This document shows, piece after piece, positions 34,981-47,596 of a stretch of DNA of 64,000 nucleotides. The notes below the pieces were generated by a model. It had not been told where the DNA came from, did no database searches, and worked only from the letters and a program-made list of their open reading frames with translations. The stretch lies in assembly GCF_963678635.1 (NCBI RefSeq), contig NC_087062.1, positions 1,180,001 to 1,244,000 of the forward strand. Reading direction: 5' to 3'. Position 1 is the first letter of the stretch. The number at the start of each line of letters is the position of its first letter. The stretch is from Symsagittifera roscoffensis. Its lineage: Eukaryota > Xenacoelomorpha > Acoela > Convolutidae. A program made the translations under genes and the position numbers.

Positions 34981-35184
34981 TTATGTGCAGAATGAGCCGA
35001 GAGTGACTATGATGGAGGCGACGACTGCCACACTGTCCACGAACATCTCCTTCGAGTCGTTCATCTCCTCGTTCGTCGCATCCCAGTCTGACGTCAGCAT
35101 GTCCTCATCCAACTCGTCCAAGTCCTCCATCAAGTCCTCCATGCCCAGCCAGTCCTCGTCGAAGTAGTCGGACCAGTCGTCCAT
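34981..35184 (-). CDS. Possible small acidic protein or exon, unrecognised
   Basis: A 67-codon frame in the most GC-rich patch of the surrounding 3.7 kb. Nearly every third codon position is G or C, and many codons have the GAC/GAG form, as in real coding exons. The N-terminal half is very acidic (Asp, Glu and Trp; MDDWSDYFDEDW). The last 17 residues are hydrophobic (VAVVASIIVTLG) and could be a C-terminal membrane anchor. GGA precedes the ATG. The opposite strand has a 60-codon Ser-rich frame sharing the same wobble positions and preceded by a possible acceptor (TGTGCAG), so the coding strand is not certain. I recognise no family. Confidence 0.35.
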   Translation of the reverse strand: MDDWSDYFDEDWLGMEDLMEDLDELDEDMLTSDWDATNEEMNDSKEMFVDSVAVVASIIVTLGSFCT

Positions 35185-37283
35185 TCCCGTTGTTGTCGGG
35201 TCGAATATAGCAGACAGGAGAAGATGTGACCAGGTACTATGTCGTGTTCGGGTCTTGATAGGAATAGAATATGATGTGCGAAGTTAATTCGGATTATTTT
35301 TCGGATCGAGTTTTACAAACGAGAAACAAAGGCTTCGCTCGTTTTCTGATAGGAGTGGAAACGATCTCGGATAAGATATCACACACGAGAAGGAACACGA
35401 GAGATTGGAAGTCAAGTCTCGGTTGGTATAGAAAACGATCCGATGGCAGAAATTGAATTCGTTTTCAAATGGACCAATAACAAATCAAAACAACAAATCA
35501 AAATAACAGGTTGAAACGGGTTGTCTATGTTTCGCAATAATGACCCTTCAGGGAAGTAATTTGTTTGGACTAGATTGAAGTCAAAAAAGAGAAGTAATTT
35601 TAGTAAGAACTTTGAATTAATTGAAACAAACAGCAGCAATATGCTTCGATGAAACCCCAGCCGACGAAAAACGTAAGTCTATAGTTTGTTTTGGGAATTT
35701 ATCAGTTATCTTGAAGTTATTTGACTAAAGTACAATTAGTTTCCTTTTATGTGTGAAAATTACCCGTCAAATTACAAGATGTGCAAAATGAAGTATCTTA
35801 CAAAACTATAACTGTAAAAATATTCTGATTCGTATTGACCTTAAAAGGGGGGTTTTGAACACAATTATAGGAATGCATACTTCTCAGTGAAGTAAGTTTG
35901 ACTATAAGATAATGATGAATGTTTACGAGATTTGGTGTAAAGTAACTTTGGTGACATATTCTAGAACAAAAGTAGGTAGTGTGTTTTTGTTGATTCATAC
36001 GTCTGTAATACCAACTATTGCTGTAGTGCTTTAGTTCATGACGGTATTAAGATTGTTGCTTTAACTTTGAACCGACTGTCGCAACGAAATCTACAAACCG
36101 TATCTCCAGACAGTTAGATGATAAAAGATAACCTTAAATGATTGTTTGATCGAATCAGAAACAATGAGTCAAAAGTACTTTCGCCATAATTTGAGCATTT
36201 TCACAACTTTACGGCTAAAATCTGAAACTAATTTCATTCAAAAACTCTAAAACAAGAAAACCTCACGTAGTTATCTATGGCTAAATTGAGTGAAAGGTAA
36301 AAGTCTTGAGCTTCGAATCCACGAGGCAGCCTTGCAATGTTTATGTTGATTCAACATTTGAAGGCTCTTTCGTCCTGATGTTTTGTGTAATGTTAAACTT
36401 TGAATGTTTGATTTACAAGTTAGTCATGGCAAATATAGCTGCAAGATCACCGCCTTAACTAAACCATTCAGAATTAACCCCCCTCTGGCTAGGATTCCGA
36501 TGCATTTTTTGACTAAAAACCAATTTTACGTCGGAATGCGCGAAAACGACCCGAGCAGTCCAGAGGAGGTGCACAACTTATTGAGCGAATAAAAACGGTC
36601 CGCTCAAAGGGGATTGTGCGAACGAACATACGTTTTAGTGTCACGAATTTTAAAAGTCGCAACTGGAACAAATTCTGGAAATTCCAAAAAGTCCCGACAT
36701 TTGAAACTCAGGTCACTCGAAGTCCAAACAACAGTGGAGTAGAGTCAAACTCACTCGAGTTTGGCCGAGGCAGTCAGAGCAGATCTTGGAACCACAACGC
36801 CATTTACAAACTGACAACTGGTCATCTATTCTTTTTTCTTTGAGTTTTGTTCTTTTCATTTAGAAGTTGAAAAAGCGTTCAATAGTTTCACACAAAACCC
36901 TAAATTATATTGACGAACTCAGAGACTGGTAAAATGCGAATAGTAAATTAAGTATGAAATGTCTAGATAAATTCCAATGCATATATGCAAATACTTATGA
37001 AAAAGATTTGAATCACAAGAGCTGATGAATTGACCTTTCCGATTAGGGTTTTGAAATAAGATCAAAGTTGTTTTGAAAAAGGATCTTGATGTGTGAAGGT
37101 TCCAATGTTTGTGCGGATGAACCTTCTTTTAGGAGAACGAAAGAGTGCGGTATTCGTATTGGGCGGAGTGCCAGCGCTTTTTTCCACTCACTTTAGGGAA
37201 TCTAGGACTGGACTGCCGTATCGGCCTGGGACATTTCTTTGTCCATCAGGAATCTTAAGTGGATGTTTGCGACTCATTGTCGA
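35185..37283. other. Unique AT-rich sequence, no supported gene
   Basis: Scattered short frames (for example 36404-36592 and 36616-36843) lack coding bias or recognisable motifs. No repeats stand out. The second satellite begins abruptly at the right end. Confidence 0.5.
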
Positions 37284-40200
37284 GTGTTTTTTTTTCGTGT
37301 ATTTGGGTTGTTTCTCAGTTTGTCCAGCGGATGGTGTTACTGCTTCGCTGCTCTGAGGATCGAGTTGAGTGGAGCCAGAAACTAGCTCTAGGTTGTTTTT
37401 CCGTGTATTTTGGTTCTTTCTCAGTTTGTCCAGCGGATGGTGTTACTGCCTCGCTGTTCTGAGGATCGCGTTGAGTGGAGCCAGAAACTAGCTCTAGGTT
37501 GTTTTTTCGTGTATTTTGGTTCTTTCTCAGTTTGTCCAGTGGATGGTGTTACTGCCTCGCTGCTCTGAGGATCGAGTTGAGTGGGGCCAGAAACTAGCTC
37601 TAGGTTGTTTTTCCGTGTATTTTGGTTCTTTCTCAGTTTGTCCAGCGGATGGTGTTACTGCCTCGCTGTTCTGAGGATCGCGTTGAGTGGAGCCAGAAAC
37701 TAGCTTTAGGTTGTTTTTTCGTGTATTTTGGTTCTTTCTCAGTTTGTCCAGCAGATGGTGTTACTGCTTCGCTGCTCTGAGGATCGAGTTGAGTGGAGCC
37801 ACAAACTAGCTCTAGGTTGTTTTTCCGTGTATTTTGGTTCTTTCTCAGTTTGTCCAGCGGATGGTGTTACTGCCTCGCTGCTCTGAGGATCGAGTTGAGT
37901 GGAGCCAGAAACTAGCTCTAGGTTGTTTTTCCGTGTATTTTGGTTCTTTCTCAGTTTGTCCAGCGGATGGTGTTACAGCCTCGCTGTTCTGAGGATCGCG
38001 TTGAGCGGAGCCAGAAACTAGCTCTAGGTTGTTTTTCCGTGTATTTTGGTTCTTTCTCAGTTTGTCCAGCGGATGGTGTTACTGCTTCGCTGCTCTGAGG
38101 ATCGAGTTGACTGGAGCCAGAAACTTGCTCTAGGTTGTTTTTCCGCGTATTATGGTTCTTTCTCAGTTTGTCCAGCGGATGGTGTTACTGCCTCGCTGTT
38201 CTGAGGATCGCGTTGAGTGGAGCCAGAAACTAGCTTTAGGTTGTTTTTTCGTGTATTTTGGTTCTTTCTCAGTTTGTCCAGCAGATGGTGTTACTGCTTC
38301 GCTGCTCTGAGGATCGAGTTGAGTGGAGCCACAAACTAGCTCTAGGTTGTTTTTCCGTGTATTTTGGTTCTTTCTCAGTTTGTCCAGCGGATGGTGTTAC
38401 TGCCTCGCTGCTCTGAGGATCGAGTTGAGTGGAGCCAGAAACTAGCTCTAGGTTGTTTTTCCGTGTATTTTGGTTCTTTCTCAGTTTGTCCAGCGGATGG
38501 TGTTACTGCCTCGCTGTTCTGAGGATCGCGTTGAGTGGAGCCAGAAACTAGCTCTAGTTTGTTTTTTTCGTGTATTTTGGTTCTTTCTCAGTTTGTCCAG
38601 CGGATGGTGTTACTGCCTCGCTGTTCTGAGGATCGCGTTGAGTGGAGCCAGAAACTAGCTCTAGGTTGTTTTTTTTTCGTGTATTTTTGTTCTTTCTCAG
38701 TTTGTCCAGCGGATGGTGTTACTGCTTGGCTGCTCTGAGGATCGAGTTGAGTGGAGCCAGAAACTAGCTCTAGGTTGTTTTTTCGTGTATTTTAGTTCTT
38801 TCTCAGTTTGTCCAGCGGATGGTGTTACTGCCTCGCTGTTCTGAGGATCGCGTTGAGTGGAGCCAGAAACTAGCTCTAGGTTGTTTTTCCGTGTATTTTG
38901 GTTCTTTCTCAGTTTGTCCAGCGGATGGTGTTACTGCCTCGCTGTTCTGAGGATCGCGTTGAGTGGAGCCAGAAACTAGCTCTAGGTTGTTTTTCCGTGT
39001 ATTTTGGTTCTTTCTCAGTTTGTCCAGCGGATGGTGTTACTGCCTCGCTGTTCTGAGGATCGCATTGAGTGGAGCCAGAAACTAGCTCTAGGTTGTTTTT
39101 TTCGTGTATTTTGGTTCTTTCTCAGTTTGTCCAGCGGATGGTGTTACTGCCTCGCTGTTCTGAGGATCGCGTTGAGTGGAGCCAGAAACTAGCTCTAGGT
39201 TGTTTTTTTTTCGTGTATTTTTGTTCTTTCTCAGTTTGTCCAGCGGATGGTGTTACTGCTTGGCTGCTCTGAGGATCGAGTTGAGTGGAGCCAGAAACTA
39301 GCTCTAGGTTGTTTTTTTTTCGTGTATTTTGGTTCTTTCTCAGTTTGTCCAGCGGATGGTGTTACTGCTTCGCTGCTCTGAGGATCGAGTTGAGTGGAGC
39401 CAGAAACTAGCTCTAGGTTGTTTTTCCGTGTATTTTGGTTCTTTCTCAGTTTGTCCAGCGGATGGTGTTACTGCCTGGCTGCTCTGAGGATCGAGTTGAG
39501 TGGAGCCAGAAACTAGCTCTAGGTTGTTTTTCCGTGTATTTTGGTTCTTTCTCAGTTTGTCCAGCGGATGGTGTTACTGCCTGGCTGTTCTGAGGATCGC
39601 GTTGAGTGGAGCCAGAAACTAGCTCTAGGTTGTTTTTTCGTGTATTTTTTGTTTTTTTCTCAGCTTGTCCAGCGGATGGTGTTACTGCTTCGCTGCTCTA
39701 AGGATCGAGTTGAGTGGAGCCAGAAACTAGCTCTAGTTTGTTTTTTTTTCGTGTATTTTGGTTCTTTCTCAGTTTGTCCAGCGGATGGTGTTACTGCTTC
39801 GCTGCTCTGAAGATCGAGTTGAGTGGAGCCAGAAACTAGCTCTAGGTTGTTTTTTCGTGTATTTTGGTTCTTTCTCAGTTTGTCCAGCGGATGGTATTAC
39901 TGCTTCGCTGCTCTGAGGATCGAGTTGAGTGGAGCCAGAAACTAGCTCTAGTTTGTTTTTTCGTGTATTTTGGTTCTTTCTCAGTTTGTCCAGCGGATGG
40001 TGTTACTGCTTCGCTGCTCTGATGATCGAGTTGAGTGGAGCCAGAAACTAGCTCTAGGTTGTTTTTCGTGTATTTTGGTTCTTTCTCAGTTTGTCCAGCG
40101 GATGGTGTTACTGCTTCGCTGCTCTGAGGATCGAGTTGAGTGGAGCCAGAAACTAGCTCTAGGTTGTTTTTTCGTGTATTTTGGTTCTTTCTCAGTTTGT

Positions 40201-43200
40201 CCAGCGGATGGTGTTACTGCTTCGCTGCTCTGAGGATCGAGTTGAGTGGAGCCAGAAACTAGCTCTAGGTTGTTTTCTCGTGTATTTTGGTTCTTTCTCA
40301 GTTTGTCCAGCGGATGGTGTTACTGCTTCGCTGCTCTCAGGATTGAGTTGGATGGAGCCAGAAACTAGCTCTAGGTTGTTTTTTCGTGTATATTGGTTTT
40401 TTCTCAGTTTGTCCAGCGGATGGTGTTACTGCCTCGCTGCTCTGAGGATCGAGTTGAGTGGAGCCAGAAACTAGCTCTAGGTTGTTTTTCCGTGTATTTT
40501 GGTTCTTTCCCAGTTTGTCCAGCGGATGGTGTTACTGCCTCGCTGTTCTGATGATCGCGTTGAGTGGAGCCAGAAACTAGTTCTAGGTTGTTTTTTCGTG
40601 TATTTTGGTTCTTTCTCATTTTGTCCAGCGGATAGTGTTACTGCCTCGCTGCTCTGAGGATCGAGTTGAGTGGAGCCAGAAACTAGCTCTAGGTTGTTTT
40701 TCCGTGTATTTTGGTTCTTTCTCAGTTTTTCCAGCGGATGGTGTTACTGCCTCGTTGCTCTGAGGATCGAGTTGAGTGGAGCCAGAAACTAGCTCTAGGT
40801 TGTTTTTCCGGGTATTTTGGTTCTTTCTCAGTTTGTCCAGCGGATGGTGTTACTGCCTCGCTGTTCTGAGGATCGCGTTGAGTGGAGCCAGAAACTAGCT
40901 CTAGGTTGTTTTTTTCGTGTATTTTAGTTCTTTCTCAGTTTGTCCAGCGGATGGTGTTACTGCTTCGCTGCTCTGAGGATCGAGTTGAGTGGAGCCAGAA
41001 ACTAGCTCTAGTTTGATTTTTTCGTGTATTTTGGTTCTTTCTCAGTTTTTCCAGCGGATGGTGTTACTGCCTCACTGCTCTGAGGATCGAGTTGAGTGGA
41101 GCCAGAAACTAGCTCTAGGTTGTTTTTCCGTGTGTTTTGGTTCTTTCTCAGTTTGTCCAGCGGATGGTGTTACTGCTTCGCTGCTCTAAGGATCGAGTTG
41201 AGTGGAGCCAGAAACTAGCTCTAGGTTGTTTTTTCGTGTATTTTGGTTTTTTCTCAGTTTGTCCAGCGGATGGTGTTACTGATTCGCTGCTCTGAGGATC
41301 GAGTTGAGTGGAGCCAGAAACTAGCTCTAGGTTGTTTTTTCGTGTATTTTGGTTCTTTCTCAGTTTGTCCAGCGGATGGTATTACTGCTTCGCTGCTCTG
41401 AGGATCGAGTTGATTGGAGCCAGAAACTAGCTCTAGGTTGTTTTTTCGTGTATTTTGGTTCTTTCTCAGTTTGTCCAGCGGATGGTGTTACTGCTTCGCT
41501 GCTCTGAGGATCGAGTTGAGTGGAGCCAGAAACTAGCTCTAGGTTGTTTTTTCGTGTATTTTGGTTCTTTCTCAGTTTGTCCAGCGGATGGTGTTACTGC
41601 CTCACTGCTCTGAGGATCGAGTTAAGTGGAGCCAGAAACTAGCTCTAGGTTGTTTTTCCGTGTGTTTTGGTTCTTTCTCAGTTTGTCCAGCGGATGGTGT
41701 TACTGCCTCGCTGTTCTGAGGATCGCGTTGAGTGGAGCCAGAAACTAGCTTTAGGTTGTTTTTTCGTGTATTTTGGTTTTTTCTCAGTTTGTCCAGCGGA
41801 TGGTGTTACTGATTCGCTGCTCTGAGGATCGAGTTGAGTGGAGCCAGAAACTAGCTCTAGGTTGTTTTTTCGTGTATTTTGGTTCTTTCTCAGTTTGTCC
41901 AGCGGATGGTATTACTGCTTCGCTGCTCTGAGGATCGAGTTGATTGGAGCCAGAAACTAGCTCTAGGTTGTTTTTTCGTGTATTTTGGTTCTTTCTCAGT
42001 TTGTCCAGCGGATGGTGTTACTGCTTCGCTGCTCTAAGGATCGAGTTGAGTGGAGCCAGAAACTAGCTCTAGGTTGTTTTTTCGTGTATTTTGGTTTTTT
42101 CTCAGTTTGTCCAGCGGATGGTGTTACTGATTCGCTGCTCTGAGGATCGAGTTGAGTGGAGCCAGAAACTAGCTCTAGGTTGTTTTTTCGTGTATTTTGG
42201 TTCTTTCTCAGTTTGTCCAGCGGATGGTATTACTGCTTCGCTGCTCTGAGGATCGAGTTGATTGGAGCCAGAAACTAGCTCTAGGTTGTTTTTTCGTGTA
42301 TTTTGGTTCTTTCTCAGTTTGTCCAGCGGATGGTGTTACTGCTTCGCTGCTCTGAGGATCGAGTTGAGTGGAGCCAGAAACTAGCTCTAGGTTGTTTTTT
42401 CGTGTATTTTGGTTCTTTCTCAGTTTGTCCAGCGGATGGTGTTACTGCCTCACTGCTCTGAGGATCGAGTTAAGTGGAGCCAGAAACTAGCTCTAGGTTG
42501 TTTTTCCGTGTGTTTTGGTTCTTTCTCAGTTTGTCCAGCGGATGGTGTTACTGCCTCGCTGTTCTGAGGATCGCGTTGAGTGGAGCCAGAAACTAGCTTT
42601 AGGTTGTTTTTTCGTGTATTTTGGTTTTTTCTCAGTTTGTCCAGCGGATGGTGTTACTGATTCGCTGCTCTGAGGATCGAGTTGAGTGGAGCCAGAAACT
42701 AGCTCTAGGTTGTTTTTTCGTGTATTTTGGTTCTTTCTCAGTTTGTCCAGCGGATGGTATTACTGCTTCGCTGCTCTGAGGATCGAGTTGATTGGAGCCA
42801 GAAACTAGCTCTAGGTTGTTTTTTCGTGTATTTTGGTTCTTTCTCAGTTTGTCCACCGGATGGTGTTACTGCTTCGCTGCTCTGAGGATCGAGTTGAGTG
42901 GAGCCAGAAACTAGCTCTAGGTTGTTTTTTCGTGTATTTTGGTTCTTTCTCAGTTTGTCCAGCGGATGGTGTTACTGATTCGCTGCTCTGAGGATCGAGT
43001 TGAGTGGAGCCAGAAACTAGCTCTAGGTTGTTTTTTTCGTGTATTTTGGTTCTTTCTCAGTTTGTCCAGCGGATGGTGTTACTGCTTCGCTGCTCTGAGG
43101 ATCGAGTTGAGTGGAGCCAGAAACTAGCTCTTGGTTGTTTTCTCGTGTTTTTTGGTTCTTTCTCAGTTTGTCCAGCGGATGGTGTTACTGCTTCGCTGCT

Positions 43201-44721
43201 CTCAGGATCGAGTTGAGTGGAGCCAGAAACTAGCTCTAGGTTGTTTTTTCGTGTATTTTGGTTTTTTCTCAGTTTGTCCAGCGGATGGTGTTACTGCCTC
43301 GCTTATCTGAGGATCGAGTTGAGTGGAGCCAGAAACTAGCTCTAGGTTGTTTTTCCGTGTAATTTGGTTCTTTCTTAGTTTGTCCAGCGGATGGTGTTAC
43401 TGCTTCGCTGCTCTGAGGATCGAGTTGAGTGGAGCCAGAAACTAGCTCTAGGTTGTTTTTTCGTGTATTTCGGTTCTTTCTCAGTTTGTCCAGCGGATAG
43501 TGTTACTGCTTCGCTGCTCTGAGGATCGAGTTGAGTGGAGCCAGAAACTAGCTCTAGGTTGTATTTTCGTGTATTTTGGTAATTTCTCAGTTTGTCCAGC
43601 GGATGGTGTTACTGCTTCGCTGCTCTGAGGATCGAGTTGAGTGGAGCCAGAAACTAGCTCTAGGTTGTTTTTTCGTGTATTTTGGTTCTTTCTCAGTTTG
43701 TCCAGCGGATGGTGTTACTGCTTCGCTGCTCTGAGGATCGAGTTGAGTTGAGCCAGAAACTAGCTCTAGGTTGTTTTTTCGTGTATTTTGGTTCTTTCTC
43801 AGTTTGTCCAGCGGATGGTGTTACTGCTTCGCTGCTCTGAGGATCGAGTTGAGTGGAGCCAGAAACTAGCTCTAGGTTGTTTTTTCGTGTATTTTGGTTC
43901 TTTCTCAGTTTGTCCAGCGGATGGTGTTACTGCTTCGCTGCTCTGAGGATTGAGTTGAGTGGAGCCAGAAACTAGCTCTAGGTTGTTTTTTCATGTATTT
44001 TGGTTCTTTCTCAGTTTGTCCAGCGGATGGTGTTACTGCTTCGCTGCTCTGAGGATCGAGTTGAGTGGAGCCAGAAACTAGCTCTAGGTTGTTTTTTCGT
44101 GTATTTTGGTTCTTTCTCAGTTTGTCCAGCGGATGGTGTTACTGCTTCGCTGCTCTGAGGATCGAGTTGAGTGGAGCCAGAAACTAGCTCTAGGTTGTTT
44201 TTTCATGTATTTTGGTTCTTTCTCAGTTTGTCCAGCGGATGGTGTTACTGCTTCGCTGCTCTGAGGATCGAGTTGAGTGGAGCCAGAAACTAGCTCTAGG
44301 TTGTTTTTTCGTGTATTTTGGTTCTTTCTCAGTTTGTCCAGCGGATGGTGTTACTGCTTCGCTGCTCTGAGGATCGAGATGAGTGGAGCCAGAAACTAGC
44401 TCTAGGTTGTTTTTTCGTGTATTTTGGTTCTTTCTCAGTTTGTCCAGCGGATGGTGTTACTGCTTCGCTGCTCTGAGGATTGAGTTGAGTGGAGCCAGAA
44501 ACTAGCTCTAGGTTGTTTTTTCGTGTATTTTTTTTCTTTCTCAGTTTGTCCAGCGGATGGTGTTACTGCTTCGCTGCTCTGAGGATCGAGATGAGTGGAG
44601 CCAGAAACTAGCTCTAGGTTGTTTTTTCGTGTATTTTGGTTCTTTCTCAGTTTGTCCAGCGGATGGTGTTACTGCTTCGCTGCTCTGAGGATCGAGTTGA
44701 GTGGAGCCAGAAACTAGCTCT
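37284..44721. repeat. About 107-bp satellite array (roughly 70 copies)
   Basis: Head-to-tail monomers of 106-108 bp include CAGTTTGTCCAGCGGATGG, TGAGGATCG and GGAGCCAGAAACTAGCTCT. Length changes are almost all in one T-run before CGTGTATTTT. Two subtypes differ at linked sites: CCTCGCTGTTCT with GATCGCGTT, and CTTCGCTGCTCT with GATCGAGTT. They are mixed on the left, while the last 1.3 kb is essentially one type. Higher-order blocks of five and three monomers, marked by TACTGATTCGC and GAGTTGATTGG, recur near 41280, 41810, 42128 and 42658. The array ends at GTACTAGGTACTAGGTC. Open frames inside are repeat read-through. Confidence 0.95.
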
Positions 44722-45590
44722 GTACTAGGTACTAGGTCAACCAGCGTGCAGCGCGATCAAAGCGTCTTTGTGTTGATCACTACTGAGTCAATGGCTGTCA
44801 AAGGTGCCAGCGAGCTTTGGGAACATTGAGGCCTGCTTAACGAGTCGAAAGGGAACCACAGTGACTGGTAAGCTTCTGGTACGCGCATTTTTAACGTGGC
44901 GCACAACTGATTTACATTTGGGGCAACGACTGCCTGACAACACTGGTGTTTCCACAAAAAACATCAACAGTGGCTCTGCTTACCGGCTGTTCTGCGCCGG
45001 GAAAATAGAGACGGTGTGCCGGCGGATTGCTTGACCGATGAGCCTCGCGGTTCACTTTTTCTCGGGTTGGTGCTCGTCCAACTTTGACTCCCAGCGTGGC
45101 TGCTCCAGACCTTTTCGCTAAAACTTCACGAGTGTTAAATTTTCCTTTGAGAGATATATGACTTTTTCTGAAATTTTTCCGATGTCGGTAACATACATAA
45201 AATTCATAATACGGACAATCTTGAATTTGGCTAGTTTATAAGAGGTTCGTGGGATTTCCTGTCTAGACACTTTTGCAAATAAAATACTCTACTTGAAGCT
45301 GTGGGCCTTGAACGCGATTGACCCGGATATTAATCTCGACTCGATCGTAGAATCTAAACGTTATCATAGTGAGGCCGGTCTTGAGCGCGTTTGAATCCTC
45401 GTTTTTTTTCTGGCCCCAAGTTTTTTCATTAAATTCCTTCCAGTCTCCACATTGATGTTACGTACCAACTGGCTCCACCTGTTGGATGCTTGTGCAAGCT
45501 CCTCTAGCGCCTTGACTTTGCCGTGTCCTCGATCTTTTGATCGGGTCCACATTAGTGAAAAACGGCAAAACGTCTCCACTGTCAGTTCTG
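44722..45590. other. Flank between satellite and retroelement remnant
   Basis: Not repetitive within this window. On the minus strand there are short frames (45364-45579, Lys/Arg-rich) that could be the end of the retroelement downstream of integrase, but I could not match them to a motif. Confidence 0.3.
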
Positions 45591-46440
45591 CGTTTTACCT
45601 TTTCCTTCTGTCGCGGTTGTAGTCTTGGATGTGTCTTTTTTGGCTTTCAAAAGACTTCTTGCAAAGACTCTTTAATCTGAAGAAGTATTTTCAAGTGTTT
45701 TATCCTTAACCAATGACATTTTTGTCTGTGGTTTTTGACAAAGTTTTAGCTCAATCCGAGACTTGATGAGAGAATCGTGTTTAAACTTCCAGATATCATC
45801 CAGGATCGTTTGAAGTACGCGAGTCAGTTCAGCGTTATATGAATTCAATTTTTCTGTGCTCAACGTACGCTTTATCGTTTGGATCGACCGTTCCACTAAC
45901 CCGCCACTACGATGGTCTCAGACAGGGAAAAAATCTGTTTTTTTGACAGAACCCTCCTAACACTCCCATTTTTAAATCAGGTGTCGTGGTCCGTGCAAAT
46001 GGATTTTGGAATGCCAAGCATTATTATTTACGCTTTGATGAAAGTTGACTATCGTTTTAGAGTCGGTATTTTTAATGAGTAGAAGAGAGGGAAAATTTGA
46101 GAAAAGTGTCTATGGCAACTCAGATAAAAAAGTTCCTTCTTTGTTGGTTAACGGGCATCAGAAGTCTAATTGCATTTCTTTAAAAGTCACGAAAATTCCC
46201 AGAAGCGATAGTGACATCTGTGATAGTTTCTGTATTTAAAGATTTTAGGTTCATAACCGAACTTTGTGCATTCCATACACACCTGGTCTTTTTAAACTAT
46301 AAGAAGATTCAGAAAAGCCCACCTGATGTACTCGAGTGCCTCAATCATAGCCTTTTCTCTCTGGTGAGAACTATGCAGTCGCGTCAAGATCGCTGAACGC
46401 AGTTTCATCGGGATCACCAAATTGTTGTCAATCAGGACGC
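45591..46440 (-). pseudogene. Degenerate retroelement integrase (Ty3/Gypsy-like)
   Basis: On the minus strand, an integrase zinc-binding region is readable: RLHSSHQREKAM (about 46340-46380), followed after some 28 codons by a CMEC pair near 46265-46280, giving an HHCC pattern. The core retains three blocks in broken frames: VAIDTF near 46102-46119 (first Asp), SICTDHDT near 45980-46000 (second Asp) followed by a stop codon, and GGLVERSIQTIKRTL near 45855-45905 (Glu). The second Asp and the Glu lie about 98 nt apart, so a small deletion has shifted the frame. Integrases of this type insert the element's DNA copy into chromosomes. This one is clearly dead. Confidence 0.75.
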
Positions 46441-47387
46441 AGTAATCTATCACCGACGCCACTGGCCAAATATGTGCGATGCTTTGGCCTTAGTTAGAGA
46501 AACTCTGCACGTCATTGTCCACTGTAACTTTCCTGTCCTGCGAAAAATTAGTAGAAGAGATCTTGATCGATTAGTGAGTCTTTTCATCCTACACTTCTCG
46601 ATGAAGTGTGCAATCTAGTGGAGAGGGTGGAGAGGGTTCTGTGAGGTCCAACTCTAGTCATCCTTTCTCGCCCGGAAACTCATTTAGAAATGATCTGAAA
46701 TAACCTTAAGATTTTGATTTTAAAATTCTCGAATCTGATTGGTTGATATCCGGGTTGCATGACCAGTCGCCCTCTATCGACTTATGGTCCGATTGATTCT
46801 CGTCTCTGATTGGCTGAAGTTTCCCGTCAAAATTTTTTGTCCCTCTAGCGCCATTGACGTGACAAACATCTCGAATTTTATGGGCGAGCTTTCCCGTGAA
46901 ATTATGAAGTCCCTCCAGCGTGAAATGACTTGAAACAGTGCTTGGCTCGGATTTGCTAAAGCTGGAGGTGTCATTGGAGCTATATCTAGCGGCTGATGGC
47001 GTTGCCTATTCTTTAATTCGAGCGTTTCTTACACCGAGCACTACTGGCTTCGGACTCGCTTTTGAGCTCGAATCTGATTGGTCGAATTGTGTTGTGAGAG
47101 TATGGTCGCCCTCTTGTGGACCAAATCCTGGAAAATTACAATGACCTGACTGGCCCAATTTTCTCAGTAAACGCGGAGGCTCGTTCGTCTACTCTACCGT
47201 TATAATCGAAACGAGGATTGGTTCTACTGGGCTCATATTCAACGATAACTGCGATGAAAATGCTGGGATGAAAATGCACGCTGAAGTGAAATTTTCAATA
47301 GTTTTACCACAAATAGTTCTTCATAAACGGAACAAGGGGGTTTCGAAGGTAGGATTTTGAGTAAAATAATTGGCCATTCCTAAGGTA
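46441..47387. other. Insert-like stretch between RNase H and integrase remnants
   Basis: About 950 bp separates RNase H from integrase, more than such elements usually have. The middle contains two related direct-repeat segments beginning CTCGAATCTGATTGGT, at about 46726 and 47068, each followed some 25 bases later by GTCGCCCTCT. I infer that another mobile sequence inserted here. Its type is unknown. Confidence 0.35.
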
Positions 47388-47596
47388 GCTCCTGGTATAT
47401 GTCTGATATCATAATCGAACGACAAAAGTCAGTCTGTCCATCGTGTTAGCCGGAATTGATACGGCTTGTTACTTTTATGTTTTTTTAGGGCAGAAATGAT
47501 AGTCTTGTAGTCCATAAGCATAACAAATATAATACCGATAAGATACGTTTGGAATTGTTCACATGCCCAAACCACCTCGAGCAATTCTAACTCGTT
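47388..47596 (-). pseudogene. Degenerate retroelement RNase H domain (Ty3/Gypsy-like)
   Basis: The minus strand reads ELELLEVVWACEQFQTYLIG, then a DYKTIISAL block, then RLTRWTD, a stop codon, and FDYDIRHIPG. This matches the Ty3/Gypsy RNase H pattern (E-LA-VWA, the YL-G-F-TDH-A block, R-RW, the Y-I-Y-PG ending). It degrades RNA in RNA-DNA hybrids during reverse transcription. It lies upstream of integrase in the same orientation, as expected for Ty3/Gypsy gene order. Fragments at about 47610-47900 on the same strand may be the end of RT (NLTEP; an AYDSLTIP block), but this is weak. Confidence 0.7.

Noticed and set aside
37093-43216. Many frames of 60-100 codons across the 107-bp array
   Set aside because: They repeat the same peptide with the monomer and are broken by every change in T-run length. 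Satellite read-through.
37284-44721. Pol III B-box-like word GGATCGAGTT in each 107-bp monomer, suggesting a SINE/tRNA origin
   Set aside because: The match to the B-box consensus is partial, and no A box at the right spacing is visible.
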